The notes beneath the pieces are model-generated. The model was not told where the DNA came from and did no database searches. It saw only the letters and a list, made by a program, of their open reading frames with translations. A DNA stretch of 64,000 nucleotides from Gammaproteobacteria bacterium. GTDB lineage: Bacteria > Pseudomonadota > Gammaproteobacteria > Thiotrichales > Thiotrichaceae. Location of the stretch: the NCBI GenBank assembly GCA_018822845.1, contig JAHJJD010000022.1, positions 41,132-105,131 on the forward strand. Reading direction: 5' to 3'. Of the stretch, positions 8,460 through 17,592 are shown in pieces; position 1 is the first letter of the stretch, and every line of letters begins with the position of its first letter. The translations under genes and the position numbers were made by a program.

Positions 8460-9802
8460 ATTCGGTAGTAATTCTTGCGTACAATTTCAAGGTTGTGAAA
8501 TTCGGCGTCAGTATCGGCAACCGGCTGGCCGGATTCCAGTTCTTCCGCCTGGCGGTTGTTCCAGATGTCATAGTCCTTTGCCCAGGCAATGGCACCCAGC
8601 ACAAAGAAAAACATCGGTTGTAATTTACCGAAATAATCGACAGTAAAACCGATGAGGATCAGTGACAGGAACGACAGCAACCAGGCAGTTACCATCCAGC
8701 GGGTCTCATCATCATGTTTATGCGACAAATTCAGGATACTGAACGTGGCATACAGGCTGGCAAACAGCAACAGGAAGGCCGCAAACAAACCGTGTTGCAG
8801 GGTCAACAGCAGCCAGAAACTGTCGATACTGTTGCCGAACCAGTCATCCATCCAGTAAGGACGTGTCCAGTCATGCAGGCCGGGGCCGATCAGGCCGATG
8901 CCCAGAATGGGGTTTTCAGCAATGTCATCCATGCTTTGTTCCCACTGCATCATACGGAAATAGCCGGTATTCGGGTTAAAGGTCAGGTAGGCGATCAGGA
9001 TGCCGAAAAAGCCCCGGTTGGAAAACGCATTGATCAACATCGCGCCAGCAATTCCCCCGAAGAGCAGTGCAATCCACAAACGCCGGGCGCTGTGCCAGAA
9101 TGCTGCCAGAACTGTACTGAAAGCCTGCAAGATCAGTGACAACAGCGGGGCGGAAGACAGTGTGGTAATCATCGACACAATCAGGCCGACTACGCTCAAG
9201 CCCACCAGCGCACTGCGTGAGCGCAGCCACCACAGGAACGCAAACGGGAAAAACAGCGCCAGCAACGAGCCGTACAGGATCGGGTGTTCAAACAAACTGG
9301 TCGCCCGCATGATGCCATTGCGGATGTAGTAATGCATGTAGAGCCGGAAATCCAGCGCATCATGCCCGGTCATCCATTTGGCGATGTCATGCAGGAAACG
9401 GTGCTGGGCAAGGGCTTCATACACCGCGAACAGGGTAAGGGAGGCGAGGATGACCACGAACAGCCGATTGATCTGGAAAAAGCGTTCCGGCGTGGTGATG
9501 TACAGGCGCGCCAGATAGAAGGCCCCCAACGTTTCGATGGCGTAAATGCCGCTGGATTCAATCGCCTGTTGCATATTGTGGTTTTGCCATATGCTGGTGA
9601 ACACCATCAGCCACAACCCGATCAGCAGGATGTCAACCAGATCGGCGCGTTCCAGCACGGTTTTGAAATTCAGCAATGCGTAAACCAGCACCAGGCCGAG
9701 GATGACCCGGTAAGGCTCAATACGCACGGAACCCGCCATGGTGTAGAACTCCACCGGGACAAAAACCGAAATGACGAACAGGATGGCAAGTAATCGCAGC
9801 AT
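8456..9802 (-). CDS. O-antigen polymerase/ligase-like membrane protein (Wzy)
   Basis: A 448-residue polytopic protein with roughly 11-12 transmembrane helices and a larger periplasmic loop near residues 270-320 containing GIGLIGPGLHDW, the region where Wzy/WaaL proteins carry their catalytic arginine and histidine. It would polymerise repeat units flipped to the periplasm. Its position between wzx and the transferases, and the lack of another candidate polymerase here, support Wzy over the O-antigen ligase WaaL. Sequence conservation in this family is too low to prove it. Confidence 0.8.
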   Translation of the reverse strand: MLRLLAILFVISVFVPVEFYTMAGSVRIEPYRVILGLVLVYALLNFKTVLERADLVDILLIGLWLMVFTSIWQNHNMQQAIESSGIYAIETLGAFYLARLYITTPERFFQINRLFVVILASLTLFAVYEALAQHRFLHDIAKWMTGHDALDFRLYMHYYIRNGIMRATSLFEHPILYGSLLALFFPFAFLWWLRSRSALVGLSVVGLIVSMITTLSSAPLLSLILQAFSTVLAAFWHSARRLWIALLFGGIAGAMLINAFSNRGFFGILIAYLTFNPNTGYFRMMQWEQSMDDIAENPILGIGLIGPGLHDWTRPYWMDDWFGNSIDSFWLLLTLQHGLFAAFLLLFASLYATFSILNLSHKHDDETRWMVTAWLLSFLSLILIGFTVDYFGKLQPMFFFVLGAIAWAKDYDIWNNRQAEELESGQPVADTDAEFHNLEIVRKNYYRI

Positions 9803-9810
9803 GATACCCC

Positions 9811-11094
9811 TTATAATAGCCGCCCCTGGTCAATTAGCAGGCGGTTTCTGAAAAAAAGTATCATTACTCCTCCTGTCAACACCAGATTGGCCAGTAAGGT
9901 CGCGCCTGCTGCACCTTCGATGCCATATTGTGGAATAAAAACCAGATTGGCGATGATGTTTACGACCAGTGCACTCATGAGCATGATATTCAGGTAGCGC
10001 ACCTGCTCCTGAATGATGAACATGAACGAAAATGTCAGGCTCATGGCGCGTACAAACTGCGCAATCAGCAAGATGACGAGGGCTGTTCCCGCTTGCACAT
10101 ATTCCGGCCTGAACACTTTCAGCAGCACATCGCCAGCCACCAGCAGCAGCAGGGTCACAACCCCGAGAATGCCAGCTACCAGCCCGGTGGTTTGCCAGAA
10201 AAAGCGCACGACTTGCTCCGGCTGATGCTTGTGGATTTTCAGCAGGCGCGGATAAATGGTGGCGTCCAGCGCACCGAGGAAAAACAGGCTGACGAATGAC
10301 AGCCTTGCGGCTACGGTAAACAGCGCCACGTCTTCATTGCTCAGCAGCAAACCGGTCAACAGCGTATCCGCCCATAGCATCAGGAAGGAAAAGAATGAAA
10401 CCGGTGCCAGTGGCAGTGACTGTTTCAATACATCCCGAATGCTGAATTGTATGGGGGCAGCAGGGTGCAGGTTCTTCCACCACGGACGCAGCCAGTAAAA
10501 TGACCAGAGCCCAGCCAGTACCAGCGACGCAATGTAAAGCAGCAAGTAATTCTGCTGCTGCGTAAACACTTTCCAGAACAGCAGGATAAGCAACATGTAG
10601 GCCACTGCCGGAAGCGAGTTCTGAATCAGGATGGATTGCGAGGTATGGCGCACGGCTTTCATGAAAGCCGAGTTCAACATCACCAGATTGAAAAACAGGA
10701 TGCCGCTGCCAGCCAGCAACAACGGCCACATCAGGATGGCATCATCAAACAGCCGGTGTTGCAGCAGTGGCGTCACAATCAGCCACAGCACAATGAAGAC
10801 AGCGCTGCTCAACAGCACCATCCGGTAAGCATCGCGTAAATGGCTGCCCTGACTGTCGGTTTCTCCATCGTGGATACGCGCAACATCGCGTACCAGCCAC
10901 TGTTCCACTCCCAGACGGCTGAACAGGGAAACGCCTGTTACCAGCGTCATCAACATGAACACCATACCCGCCTCGTCCATCGGCAGGTTGCGGGTCAGTA
11001 CGATGGCTACGGCAAAATTCAAGCCCACCCCGGCAAAGCGTGCAATCGTCGACACAATGCTGGTGAGTAGCAGGGACGGGCTTTTCGTACTCAT
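9811..11094 (-). CDS. polysaccharide flippase (Wzx family)
   Basis: A 427-residue membrane protein with about 12 helices in the MOP flippase superfamily layout. The N-terminus (SIVSTIARFAGVGLNFAVAI) and RLGVEQWLVRDVARIHDG match Wzx/RfbX proteins. It would move undecaprenyl-linked repeat units across the inner membrane for Wzy. It overlaps the upstream pssE-like gene by 4 nt and is followed by wzy after 8 nt, the usual order in Wzx/Wzy-dependent loci. Confidence 0.9.
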   Translation of the reverse strand: MSTKSPSLLLTSIVSTIARFAGVGLNFAVAIVLTRNLPMDEAGMVFMLMTLVTGVSLFSRLGVEQWLVRDVARIHDGETDSQGSHLRDAYRMVLLSSAVFIVLWLIVTPLLQHRLFDDAILMWPLLLAGSGILFFNLVMLNSAFMKAVRHTSQSILIQNSLPAVAYMLLILLFWKVFTQQQNYLLLYIASLVLAGLWSFYWLRPWWKNLHPAAPIQFSIRDVLKQSLPLAPVSFFSFLMLWADTLLTGLLLSNEDVALFTVAARLSFVSLFFLGALDATIYPRLLKIHKHQPEQVVRFFWQTTGLVAGILGVVTLLLLVAGDVLLKVFRPEYVQAGTALVILLIAQFVRAMSLTFSFMFIIQEQVRYLNIMLMSALVVNIIANLVFIPQYGIEGAAGATLLANLVLTGGVMILFFRNRLLIDQGRLL

Positions 11095-11564
11095 GCACGG
11101 ATGGCCTGATCGATGAAATCTACCAGTGACTGCTTGCGTGAACCGGGTGCTGCGGAAGCTGCCTGAAGTTCATGCCGCTGCTCCAGTAGGGCATACAGTT
11201 CTTCCTGGGTGGATGCGGTGTACACGCCGGGCAATTTTCCCATCCATTCCAGCCCGTCAAGCTGGTGGTCGTTACGGTGTTCACCCAAGGCGTGCTGGCG
11301 GTTCATGACGATAATGGGCTTGCGGTTTTCCAGTGCAGTAATGATGTTGCCCATACCAGCGTGGGAAATAATCAGGCTGGCGGCTTGCAGGTGCTGGTTG
11401 AAGGCGTCCGTGCTCATGAAGCGTTCCCAGCGTACATGCTGTGGCTGGTATGCGCCGCCTGCAATCTGGGCAAAGCCTGCTACAGCGTGGTTTCCTGCCC
11501 ATTCGTCCACATAGCGGATCAAGCGGTCAAACGGGAACTGGGTGCCGACAGCGACGAAGATCAC
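11091..11564 (-). CDS. pssE: PssE-like (Alg13-type) glycosyltransferase catalytic subunit
   Basis: A 157-residue GT28 C-terminal-domain protein. I choose the GTG start giving VIFVAVGTQFPFDRL, because it overlaps the pssD stop as GTGA and fits the family's usual start; a longer frame to an upstream ATG adds a non-conserved tail. Motifs: GTQFPF and ISHAGMGNI (SHAGxG), which bind the UDP-sugar. In rhizobial and other systems PssD and PssE together form one transferase like eukaryotic Alg14/Alg13. The adjacent pssD-like gene confirms the pair. Confidence 0.87.
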   Translation of the reverse strand: MIFVAVGTQFPFDRLIRYVDEWAGNHAVAGFAQIAGGAYQPQHVRWERFMSTDAFNQHLQAASLIISHAGMGNIITALENRKPIIVMNRQHALGEHRNDHQLDGLEWMGKLPGVYTASTQEELYALLEQRHELQAASAAPGSRKQSLVDFIDQAIRA

Positions 11565-12025
11565 AGCACGGCTCCCTTGAACAGGATGTTCTGCCCGTTG
11601 CTCAGGTGTTCCCATTGGGTCAGGAAGATGTCGGCGCGTTTCTGCGCCAGCCGTCCGGCACGGGAAATCTGTTTCACGTTAGCGATACTGTCCACCCAGA
11701 TGGTGCGAATGCCCAGCAGGCTGCCCAGCCAGATAGCGACTGCACCGGGGGCGGCTCCGGTGGAGAGGATGGCTTTGGGGCGTTCCCGCAGCAATACGTA
11801 AAGTACTTGCAAGGAGCAAGGAATCAGCCGCCATTTGTCGTCGGCGCTGACATCCGTTACCGAATAGACCTTTTTGCCCTTGAGTGTGCTGGCCGTGCCG
11901 AACAGGTCGCCAGGCATGGCATAAACGATGTTGTAACGGTTTTCCAGGTCTTTGCACAGACGGGTCAATTGTATCCAGTGGCCACCGGGGGAGGAAATGG
12001 CCAGTAGTTTGGGCTTGCCACTCAC
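11561..12025 (-). CDS. pssD: PssD-like (Alg14-type) glycosyltransferase subunit
   Basis: A 154-residue protein with the Alg14/PssD signature ISSPGGHWIQL near the N-terminus and LSTGAAPGAVAIWLG in the middle. It is the membrane-tethering and acceptor-binding partner of the PssE-like subunit encoded directly downstream with a 4-nt overlap. Together they probably add the second sugar of the repeat unit, as PssDE does in rhizobia; the exact sugar is inferred by analogy only. Its start overlaps the methyltransferase stop by 4 nt. Confidence 0.87.
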   Translation of the reverse strand: MSGKPKLLAISSPGGHWIQLTRLCKDLENRYNIVYAMPGDLFGTASTLKGKKVYSVTDVSADDKWRLIPCSLQVLYVLLRERPKAILSTGAAPGAVAIWLGSLLGIRTIWVDSIANVKQISRAGRLAQKRADIFLTQWEHLSNGQNILFKGAVL

Positions 12026-12978
12026 ACCGGTTTCCTCAGGTAGAACGCAGCCTGATCGCCCTGATTCAGCGCATTCAGTTCGTGTGAGCGTTGTTCATAT
12101 TCGCTGATCTGTTTGGCGGTGAAAATGGAATTTTCCGCTGATTCTGCCCATGAGCGCGGGTCACGCAGTGGAATATCCTGCTCATACTGCTTGCTGCCCC
12201 AAATCTGGAAGCCGAAAGAGTCGTAAACCACTTGTTCCTGGCGGAAACCTGTTTGCGTCGCCAGTGCCTCCATACTTTTGAGGGAATGCAGAAACAAATG
12301 GCGCGGCGCATCCAGTTGCACCCAGTTCACCCCGTATTCCTGCCATGCCCAGGATGAAACGGTTGGTACCCGCACCAGCGCCATGCCACCCGGTTTGAGG
12401 ATGTTGAATGCCTGTTGCAGGTTGGCCTGTTGATCGGGCAGGTGCTCGAAGGAATGGTGGAACATCACCAGATCCCATTGCCCCGTTTCGCTGAAAATGT
12501 CACGCTTTTCGATGCGCAGGCCGTTGGGGTAAACGATGTCTTCGCGGTTGAACGGGTCAATCCCCAGCAGCTGGTTGAAGCCGGTTTCACGCAGGGAATG
12601 CAACAGATGGCCGGAACCACAGCCAACATCGAGAATCCGCGCATCCTTGCTGATGTTGGCGGGGCGCAAGGTCGCCAGTTTGGCATTGGGCGACAGGAAT
12701 TGCATGACACGCCCGATCTGGCACTGACCGGTAGCGGCGTATGTATCCCGCATCTTCATCAGTGCTTTTTTCAGCGGATTGCCGCCTTTACCCGCATCAC
12801 TGTAGGAGTAGTAGTTGTCAGGGTAGTAGCTGGCCAGATTGTCGGGAATGTTTTCGATTTGCAGGCAGCCACAATCTGCGCACTGGAAATAACGGTGCTC
12901 ATCCCGCAGACCGAGCATCATTTCCTTGGCGACATAGCTGCGGTGTTCCGCCTCGCTGCCACAAATACGGCACTTCAT
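12022..12978 (-). CDS. SAM-dependent methyltransferase with N-terminal zinc motif
   Basis: A 318-residue class I methyltransferase. The N-terminal CRICGSE and CADCGC pairs suggest a small zinc-binding domain, common in sugar methyltransferases. Residues near 115-125 form the SAM-binding loop (ILDVGCGSGHLLH), followed by LVMFHHSFEHLPD. The ATG overlaps the rmlB stop by 4 nt. Placement right after the rml genes suggests methylation of a deoxysugar or of the growing glycan. The substrate cannot be told from sequence. Confidence 0.83.
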   Translation of the reverse strand: MKCRICGSEAEHRSYVAKEMMLGLRDEHRYFQCADCGCLQIENIPDNLASYYPDNYYSYSDAGKGGNPLKKALMKMRDTYAATGQCQIGRVMQFLSPNAKLATLRPANISKDARILDVGCGSGHLLHSLRETGFNQLLGIDPFNREDIVYPNGLRIEKRDIFSETGQWDLVMFHHSFEHLPDQQANLQQAFNILKPGGMALVRVPTVSSWAWQEYGVNWVQLDAPRHLFLHSLKSMEALATQTGFRQEQVVYDSFGFQIWGSKQYEQDIPLRDPRSWAESAENSIFTAKQISEYEQRSHELNALNQGDQAAFYLRKPV

Positions 12979-14084
12979 GCCGCCGGGTCCCTGAGCGGAG
13001 TCGAAGGGCCTGGCGGAGTCGAAGGGCGCTCATGTGTGCCGAACAACTGTACGCCTTCCTGCCAGAATTCCGGTCTTGCTAGATACCAGTCCAGCGTTTT
13101 CGCCAAACCAGACTGGAAGGTTTCTGCCGGAACATAGCCCAGTTCGCTACAAATCTTGCTGTTGTCGATGGCGTAACGGCGGTCATGGCCGGGGCGGTCT
13201 TTCACATAGGTGATGTGCTGGTTATGCGGTACATGTGGCGAATCGGGGAAACGTGCGTCCAGCAGGGCGCATAGCTCGTGGATCAGGCTCAGGTTGGCCT
13301 GTTCGTTGTTGCCGCCGATATTATAGGTTTCGCCCACCCGCCCGCTACGCATGATCAGGTCGATTCCCCGGTTGTGGTCGTCCACATACAGCCAGTCACG
13401 TATCTGCTGCCCGTCACCATAAATCGGTACCGGTTTGCCCTGCAATAGCTTGGAAATCGCCAGCGGAATCAGCTTTTCCGGGTATTGATAAGGCCCGTAG
13501 TTATTGGAGCAATTGCTGGTCGAGGTCTGCAAACCGTAAGTGTGCTGATACGCCCTTACCACATGGTCGGAAGCCGCTTTGCTGGCGGCATACGGTGAGT
13601 TCGGCGCATATTGCGTGGTTTCGGTAAAGGCAGGGTCGGTAGCTGACAGCGTACCGTACACTTCATCGGTGGAAACGTGGTGGAAACGGTGGGCAAAGCC
13701 CGGCTTCTCTTCCAGCCAGACCTTTTTCGCCGCTTTCAGCAGGCTGTGGGTACCATCGATATTGGTACGCAGGAACGCATCCGGCCCGTAAATCGAGCGG
13801 TCAACATGCGATTCGGCAGCGAAATGCACGATGGTATCGATGGCTTCTTCGCGCAACAACTGCTCTACCAGTGGCTGGTCGAGGATGTCACCGTGGACAA
13901 AGCGAAAATTGGCTTGGCCTTCCAGCATTTGCAGGTTTTCGTAGCGGCCTGCGTAGGTGAGTGCATCCAGTACTACCAGCCGGGTATTCGGGTAGCTTTC
14001 CAGCCAGTAATGGACGAAATTGGTGCCGATGAAACCAGCGCCGCCAGTAACCAGCAGCTTTTCAGGGTTGTGTGTCGTTGTCAT
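12975..14084 (-). CDS. rfbB: dTDP-glucose 4,6-dehydratase
   Basis: A 369-residue short-chain dehydrogenase that makes dTDP-4-keto-6-deoxyglucose, the second step to dTDP-L-rhamnose. Seen: NAD-binding TGGAGFIGTNFV, AESHVDRSI, the STDEVYG loop and YAASK (YxxxK). The last ~18 residues (after FGTHERP, rich in STP) are not family sequence. They are encoded by two copies of an interspersed repeat that extends the protein to its present stop, which overlaps the methyltransferase start. The catalytic core is complete, so the enzyme is expected to work. Confidence 0.96.
   Translation of the reverse strand: MTTTHNPEKLLVTGGAGFIGTNFVHYWLESYPNTRLVVLDALTYAGRYENLQMLEGQANFRFVHGDILDQPLVEQLLREEAIDTIVHFAAESHVDRSIYGPDAFLRTNIDGTHSLLKAAKKVWLEEKPGFAHRFHHVSTDEVYGTLSATDPAFTETTQYAPNSPYAASKAASDHVVRAYQHTYGLQTSTSNCSNNYGPYQYPEKLIPLAISKLLQGKPVPIYGDGQQIRDWLYVDDHNRGIDLIMRSGRVGETYNIGGNNEQANLSLIHELCALLDARFPDSPHVPHNQHITYVKDRPGHDRRYAIDNSKICSELGYVPAETFQSGLAKTLDWYLARPEFWQEGVQLFGTHERPSTPPGPSTPLRDPAA
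12989..13008. repeat. interspersed repeat copy 1 (CCCTGAGCGGAGTCGAAGGG)
   Basis: A 20-bp element within the 3' end of rfbB. The identical sequence recurs at 14969-14988 and a longer related form lies in thrC. Elements of this shape (CCCTGAGC...TCGAAGGG) are scattered through many bacterial genomes. It encodes the non-conserved C-terminal tail of RfbB. Confidence 0.85.
13009..13026. repeat. interspersed repeat copy 2 (degenerate)
   Basis: CCTGGCGGAGTCGAAGGG directly abuts copy 1 as a tandem, with two bases missing relative to it. It lies within the rfbB reading frame and contributes the first part of the repeat-derived tail. Confidence 0.75.
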
Positions 14085-14992
14085 GTGTTTGGAGTCTGTT
14101 GTTTCAGTTCGGAAAGCATCTGCCGCAGGCTGACACGCCAGTGAGGTAAAGTGTAGCCCAGCACGCTTTCGGTTGTGCGTTTATCCATCACGCTGTAAGC
14201 AGGGCGGCTTGCCGGAGTTGGGTATTCTGCCGTGAGCAGCGGTTTGACTGGCACGGTTTTGTCGAGCAACCCGATGTTGCAGGCTTCTTCCTGAATGGCA
14301 ACGGCAAAATCATACCAGCTCGCCACGCCCTGATCGGAGCAGTGGAAAATGCCTTGCGGCTTTGCGTCCATGAATGCCCATATGGTGTCAGCCAGTGTGC
14401 GTGTCCAGGTGGGGGAGCCGACTTGTTCCACCACTACGCCCAGTGAGTCGCGTTCGGCAGCCAGACGCAGCATGGTTTTGACGAAATTGCCGCGATAGAT
14501 GGAGTACAGCCAGGAGGTGCGGATGATGGCGGCAGTCGGGCAATGTTCCTGCACGGCCAGCTCCCCGGCCAGTTTGCTGGCACCGTATACGCCTTGTGGG
14601 TTGGTAGGTGCGTCGGTCGCGTATGGGGTGGATTGCAGCCCGTCAAATACAAAGTCGGTTGATACGTGTACCAGATAAATATTATTCTGGTGGGCCAGCT
14701 TCGCCAGTGTTGCGGCGGCGGAGTGGTTGATGGCGTAGGCGTTTTCCACATCACTTTCAGCTTTGTCCACGGCGGTGTAGGCGGCAGCGTTGATGATGGC
14801 GTCCGGTTGGTGTTCTGCCAGTGCTGCGGCAACCTGTTGCGGGTCGGTAATGTCCAGCATGTCGCGGCCAGCGGCAATCAGGGAGATGTTGGCAGGGCAG
14901 GTAGCCTGCAATTCCAGCCCGAGCTGCCCATTTGCACCAGTTATCAAGACCTTGATAGGGGCATCGTTCCCTGAGCGGAGTCGAAGGGTCAT
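14081..14992 (-). CDS. rfbD: dTDP-4-dehydrorhamnose reductase
   Basis: A 303-residue NAD(P)-dependent reductase performing the last step to dTDP-L-rhamnose. Motifs: VLITGANGQLGLE at the N-terminus, STDFVFDG, and YGASKLAGE (YxxxK). I start at the ATG overlapping the rfbC stop (ATGA). The first eight codons (TLRLRSG) derive from the interspersed repeat at 14969-14988; the family normally begins directly at the equivalent of IKVLITG. So the repeat appears to have supplied, or moved, the start region without harming the fold. Confidence 0.95.
   Translation of the reverse strand: MTLRLRSGNDAPIKVLITGANGQLGLELQATCPANISLIAAGRDMLDITDPQQVAAALAEHQPDAIINAAAYTAVDKAESDVENAYAINHSAAATLAKLAHQNNIYLVHVSTDFVFDGLQSTPYATDAPTNPQGVYGASKLAGELAVQEHCPTAAIIRTSWLYSIYRGNFVKTMLRLAAERDSLGVVVEQVGSPTWTRTLADTIWAFMDAKPQGIFHCSDQGVASWYDFAVAIQEEACNIGLLDKTVPVKPLLTAEYPTPASRPAYSVMDKRTTESVLGYTLPHWRVSLRQMLSELKQQTPNT
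14969..14988. repeat. interspersed repeat copy 3 (CCCTGAGCGGAGTCGAAGGG)
   Basis: Identical over 20 bp to copy 1, located in the first codons of rfbD, directly beside the rfbC/rfbD junction. It creates a non-conserved N-terminal extension of RfbD. Confidence 0.85.
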
Positions 14993-15537
14993 TTGAATAC
15001 CTCGGCGTCCTGCCATGATTTTCCTTCTGCATCCTTGGCGGAAACCAGTGGGGTTTGTCCATCCACCAGTGGCCAGTCGATGGCCAGTGTCGGGTCATCC
15101 CAACGGATACAGCGTTCGTGGTGGGGGGCGTACACATCGGTACATTTATACAGAAAGTCAGCCGATTCGCTCATGACATAAAAGCCGTGGGCAAAACCGG
15201 GTGGCACCCACATCATGCGGTGGTTTTCATCAGACAGTTCGGCACCGACCCATTGGCCGAAAGTGGCGGAACTGCGCCGTAAATCGACGGCTACATCGAA
15301 TACCTTGCCGCTGGTGACGCGCACCAGTTTGCCTTGCGCCTGTTGCACCTGATAGTGCAGGCCACGCAGAATGCCCTGGCGGGAACGGCTGTGGTTGTCC
15401 TGCACGAAATTCAGTTCCAGCCCGAGTTCGGCAAATTTGGCAGCGCTCCAGGTTTCCATGAAAAAACCGCGTGCGTCGCCGAAAACGGCAGGTTCGATAA
15501 TTTTGACATCGGGGATACGGGTATCAATCAGTTTCAT
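14989..15537 (-). CDS. rfbC: dTDP-4-dehydrorhamnose 3,5-epimerase
   Basis: A 182-residue cupin-fold epimerase, third step of dTDP-L-rhamnose synthesis. Family motifs: [27 protein letters not shown] (catalytic histidine), VDLRRSS and [10 protein letters not shown]. Length matches the family. The start overlaps the rfbA stop by 4 nt and the stop overlaps the rfbD start. Confidence 0.96.
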   Translation of the reverse strand: MKLIDTRIPDVKIIEPAVFGDARGFFMETWSAAKFAELGLELNFVQDNHSRSRQGILRGLHYQVQQAQGKLVRVTSGKVFDVAVDLRRSSATFGQWVGAELSDENHRMMWVPPGFAHGFYVMSESADFLYKCTDVYAPHHERCIRWDDPTLAIDWPLVDGQTPLVSAKDAEGKSWQDAEVFK

Positions 15538-16418
15538 GCCAGCAAATTTTCCAGATAGTCGCCGTAGCCACTCTTTTTCAGCGGTTCGGCCAGTTGTAGC
15601 AGTTGTTCGCTGTTGATGTAACCCATGCGCCAGGCAACTTCTTCCGGACAGGCGATTTTCAGGCCCTGGCGTTCCTCAATGACGCGGATGTAGTTGGAAG
15701 CGTCCAGTAGTGATGCATGCGTGCCGGTATCCAGCCAGGCCGTGCCGCGCTTGAGCATTTCCACTTGCAATTGACCACAGTCCAGATACATCTGGTTGAC
15801 GGTGGTGATTTCCAGTTCGCCGCGCGGGGAGGGGCGGACTTCGCGGGCAATATCCACCACCTGGTTGTCGTAGAAGTACAGGCCAGTGACGGCGTAATGG
15901 GAACGCGGCTTGGCGGGCTTTTCTTCAATGCTCAGGGCTGTGCCGCTGGCGTCGAATTCCACCACGCCGTAACGTTCCGGGTCTTTGACGTAGTAGGCGA
16001 ATACGGTTGCGCCGTTTTCCTGTTGGGAGGCGGCTTGCAAACGGCTGGAAAGGCCCTCGCCATAATAGATGTTGTCGCCCAGGATCAGGGTGGCCGGGGA
16101 GCTGCCGAGGAATTCCGCGCCGATCAGGAACGCTTGCGCCAAGCCTTCCGGTTTGGGTTGCACTGCATACTGGATGTTCAGTCCCCATTGTGAGCCATCG
16201 TCGAGCAGGTGCTGAAACTGGCTGGAATCTTCCGGTGTGGTGATGATCAGCACGTCACGGATGCCTGCCAGCATCAGCACGGTCAGCGGGTAGTAAATCA
16301 TCGGTTTGTCATAGACCGGCATCAGTTGCTTGCTGACTGCGCGGGTCAGTGGGTACAGGCGGGTGCCACTGCCACCGGCGAGGATAATGCCTTTGCGCTG
16401 GATTGTATTTGTCTGCAT
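15534..16418 (-). CDS. rfbA: glucose-1-phosphate thymidylyltransferase
   Basis: A 294-residue nucleotidyltransferase that makes dTDP-glucose, first step to dTDP-L-rhamnose. Seen: [16 protein letters not shown] (nucleotide loop), [27 protein letters not shown] and [20 protein letters not shown]. It is the first gene of the long minus-strand polysaccharide operon, so the main promoter should lie in the 130 nt shared divergently with the metallo-beta-lactamase-fold gene. I see no strong consensus promoter there. Confidence 0.97.
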   Translation of the reverse strand: MQTNTIQRKGIILAGGSGTRLYPLTRAVSKQLMPVYDKPMIYYPLTVLMLAGIRDVLIITTPEDSSQFQHLLDDGSQWGLNIQYAVQPKPEGLAQAFLIGAEFLGSSPATLILGDNIYYGEGLSSRLQAASQQENGATVFAYYVKDPERYGVVEFDASGTALSIEEKPAKPRSHYAVTGLYFYDNQVVDIAREVRPSPRGELEITTVNQMYLDCGQLQVEMLKRGTAWLDTGTHASLLDASNYIRVIEERQGLKIACPEEVAWRMGYINSEQLLQLAEPLKKSGYGDYLENLLA

Positions 16419-16548
16419 GTGTCTGTTGGCTCACCAGCCCGATTGCTACGAAGGTGCTAATTGTAGACAAATGTACAGAAATTTCAGCTTATTCCGGCAA
16501 TCGGATACACTCACATCCATACAAAATACCGTACAAAGGAGAGTGGAG

Positions 16549-17520
16549 ATGAAAAAAAGCGTATTAATGCTGTCAGTAAGCGCCCTTGCGGCTGTCGTGA
16601 GCTTCAACGTCTGGGCGGAAGACAAAAAAGTGCATCAGGATTTGCTCGATAAATATAAGCCTGAGCAGGTTGCCGAACATGTCTACGTCATTCAAGGCCC
16701 GATGGGCTACCCCGACAAGGAAAACCAGGGCTTCATGAACAACCCCGGTTTCATTGTGACTGACAAGGAAGTGGCGGTGATTGACCCCGGTTCCAGTTCT
16801 GCAATTGGGCGTTCGGTACTGGCGCACATCCGCAAGGTGACGGACAAGCCCATTACCAAGGTATTTACGACCCATGTGCATGGCGATCACTGGCTGGGGA
16901 ATCAGGCGTTCAAGGAAGACAACGCGGATGTGAAATTTTACGCGCACCCGACCATGATCGAGGAGGCCACCAATGGCGCGGCTGAAACCTGGATCGACAC
17001 CATGAATAGCATGACGGAAAACGCCACCGAAGGTACCGAGGCCATCATTCCGACCGAAACACTGGCAAACGGTCAGGAAATCGAAGTCGGCGACCTCAAG
17101 CTCAAGGCGCACATCATCGAAGGCAAGGCACACACCGCCACCGATGTCATGTTTGAAGTTGTGGGCGAAAAAGTCCTGTTTACCGGCGACAACATCAACA
17201 ACAAACGCATCGTGCGTATGGATGATGGCAGTTTCGTCGGCAGTATCAAAGCGGCGGAAGTCGCGATGGAACTGGACGTGGACAAGGTTGTACCCGGCCA
17301 TGGCCCCATCGGCAGCAAAAACGTGCTGAGTTACTACCACGATTACCTGAGCAAGGTTTACAACTCGGTCAAGGAGATGCGTGAAGAAATGGAAGCGCAC
17401 GAAATGAAACCGAAGGTCGAGGAACAGGCGGCTGATTTCAAAGACTGGCAAGGCTATGAGGAAGAACTCGGCAAACACATCAGCCTGTCGGTGCTGGAAG
17501 CAGAGCAGGAAGACTTCTGA
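16549..17520 (+). CDS. exported metallo-beta-lactamase-fold hydrolase
   Basis: A 323-residue protein. I start at the ATG after GGAGAGTGGAG, which yields a classic signal peptide (MKKS, hydrophobic core, AWA-like cleavage at VWAED near residue 23). The longer open frame upstream has no family support. The MBL zinc motif TTHVHGDHWLGN (HxHxDH), GKAHTATDVMF, LFTGDNINN and VPGHGPIG are intact, so two metals should bind in the periplasm. The fold covers beta-lactamases, thioesterases, sulfatases and alkylsulfatase-like enzymes; the substrate is unknown. A good terminator follows, so it is monocistronic. Confidence 0.88.
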   Translation: MKKSVLMLSVSALAAVVSFNVWAEDKKVHQDLLDKYKPEQVAEHVYVIQGPMGYPDKENQGFMNNPGFIVTDKEVAVIDPGSSSAIGRSVLAHIRKVTDKPITKVFTTHVHGDHWLGNQAFKEDNADVKFYAHPTMIEEATNGAAETWIDTMNSMTENATEGTEAIIPTETLANGQEIEVGDLKLKAHIIEGKAHTATDVMFEVVGEKVLFTGDNINNKRIVRMDDGSFVGSIKAAEVAMELDVDKVVPGHGPIGSKNVLSYYHDYLSKVYNSVKEMREEMEAHEMKPKVEEQAADFKDWQGYEEELGKHISLSVLEAEQEDF

Positions 17521-17544
17521 GGCAGGTAACGCTTTCATACTACC

Positions 17545-17578
17545 AGCGGGGTTGGTATCATCCCCGCTTTTCTTTTTG
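17545..17578 (+). terminator. rho-independent terminator after MBL gene
   Basis: AGCGGGG, a 10-nt loop, CCCCGCT, then TTTCTTTTT: a 7-bp GC-rich hairpin followed by a T-rich tract, 24 nt after the stop codon. Confidence 0.85.
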
Positions 17579-17592
17579 CGTTGGCGAAGCAT

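Noticed and set aside
16573..17592. 339-codon open frame on the minus strand
   Set aside because: Exactly antisense to the metallo-beta-lactamase-fold gene, with no family pattern; a shadow frame caused by codon bias.
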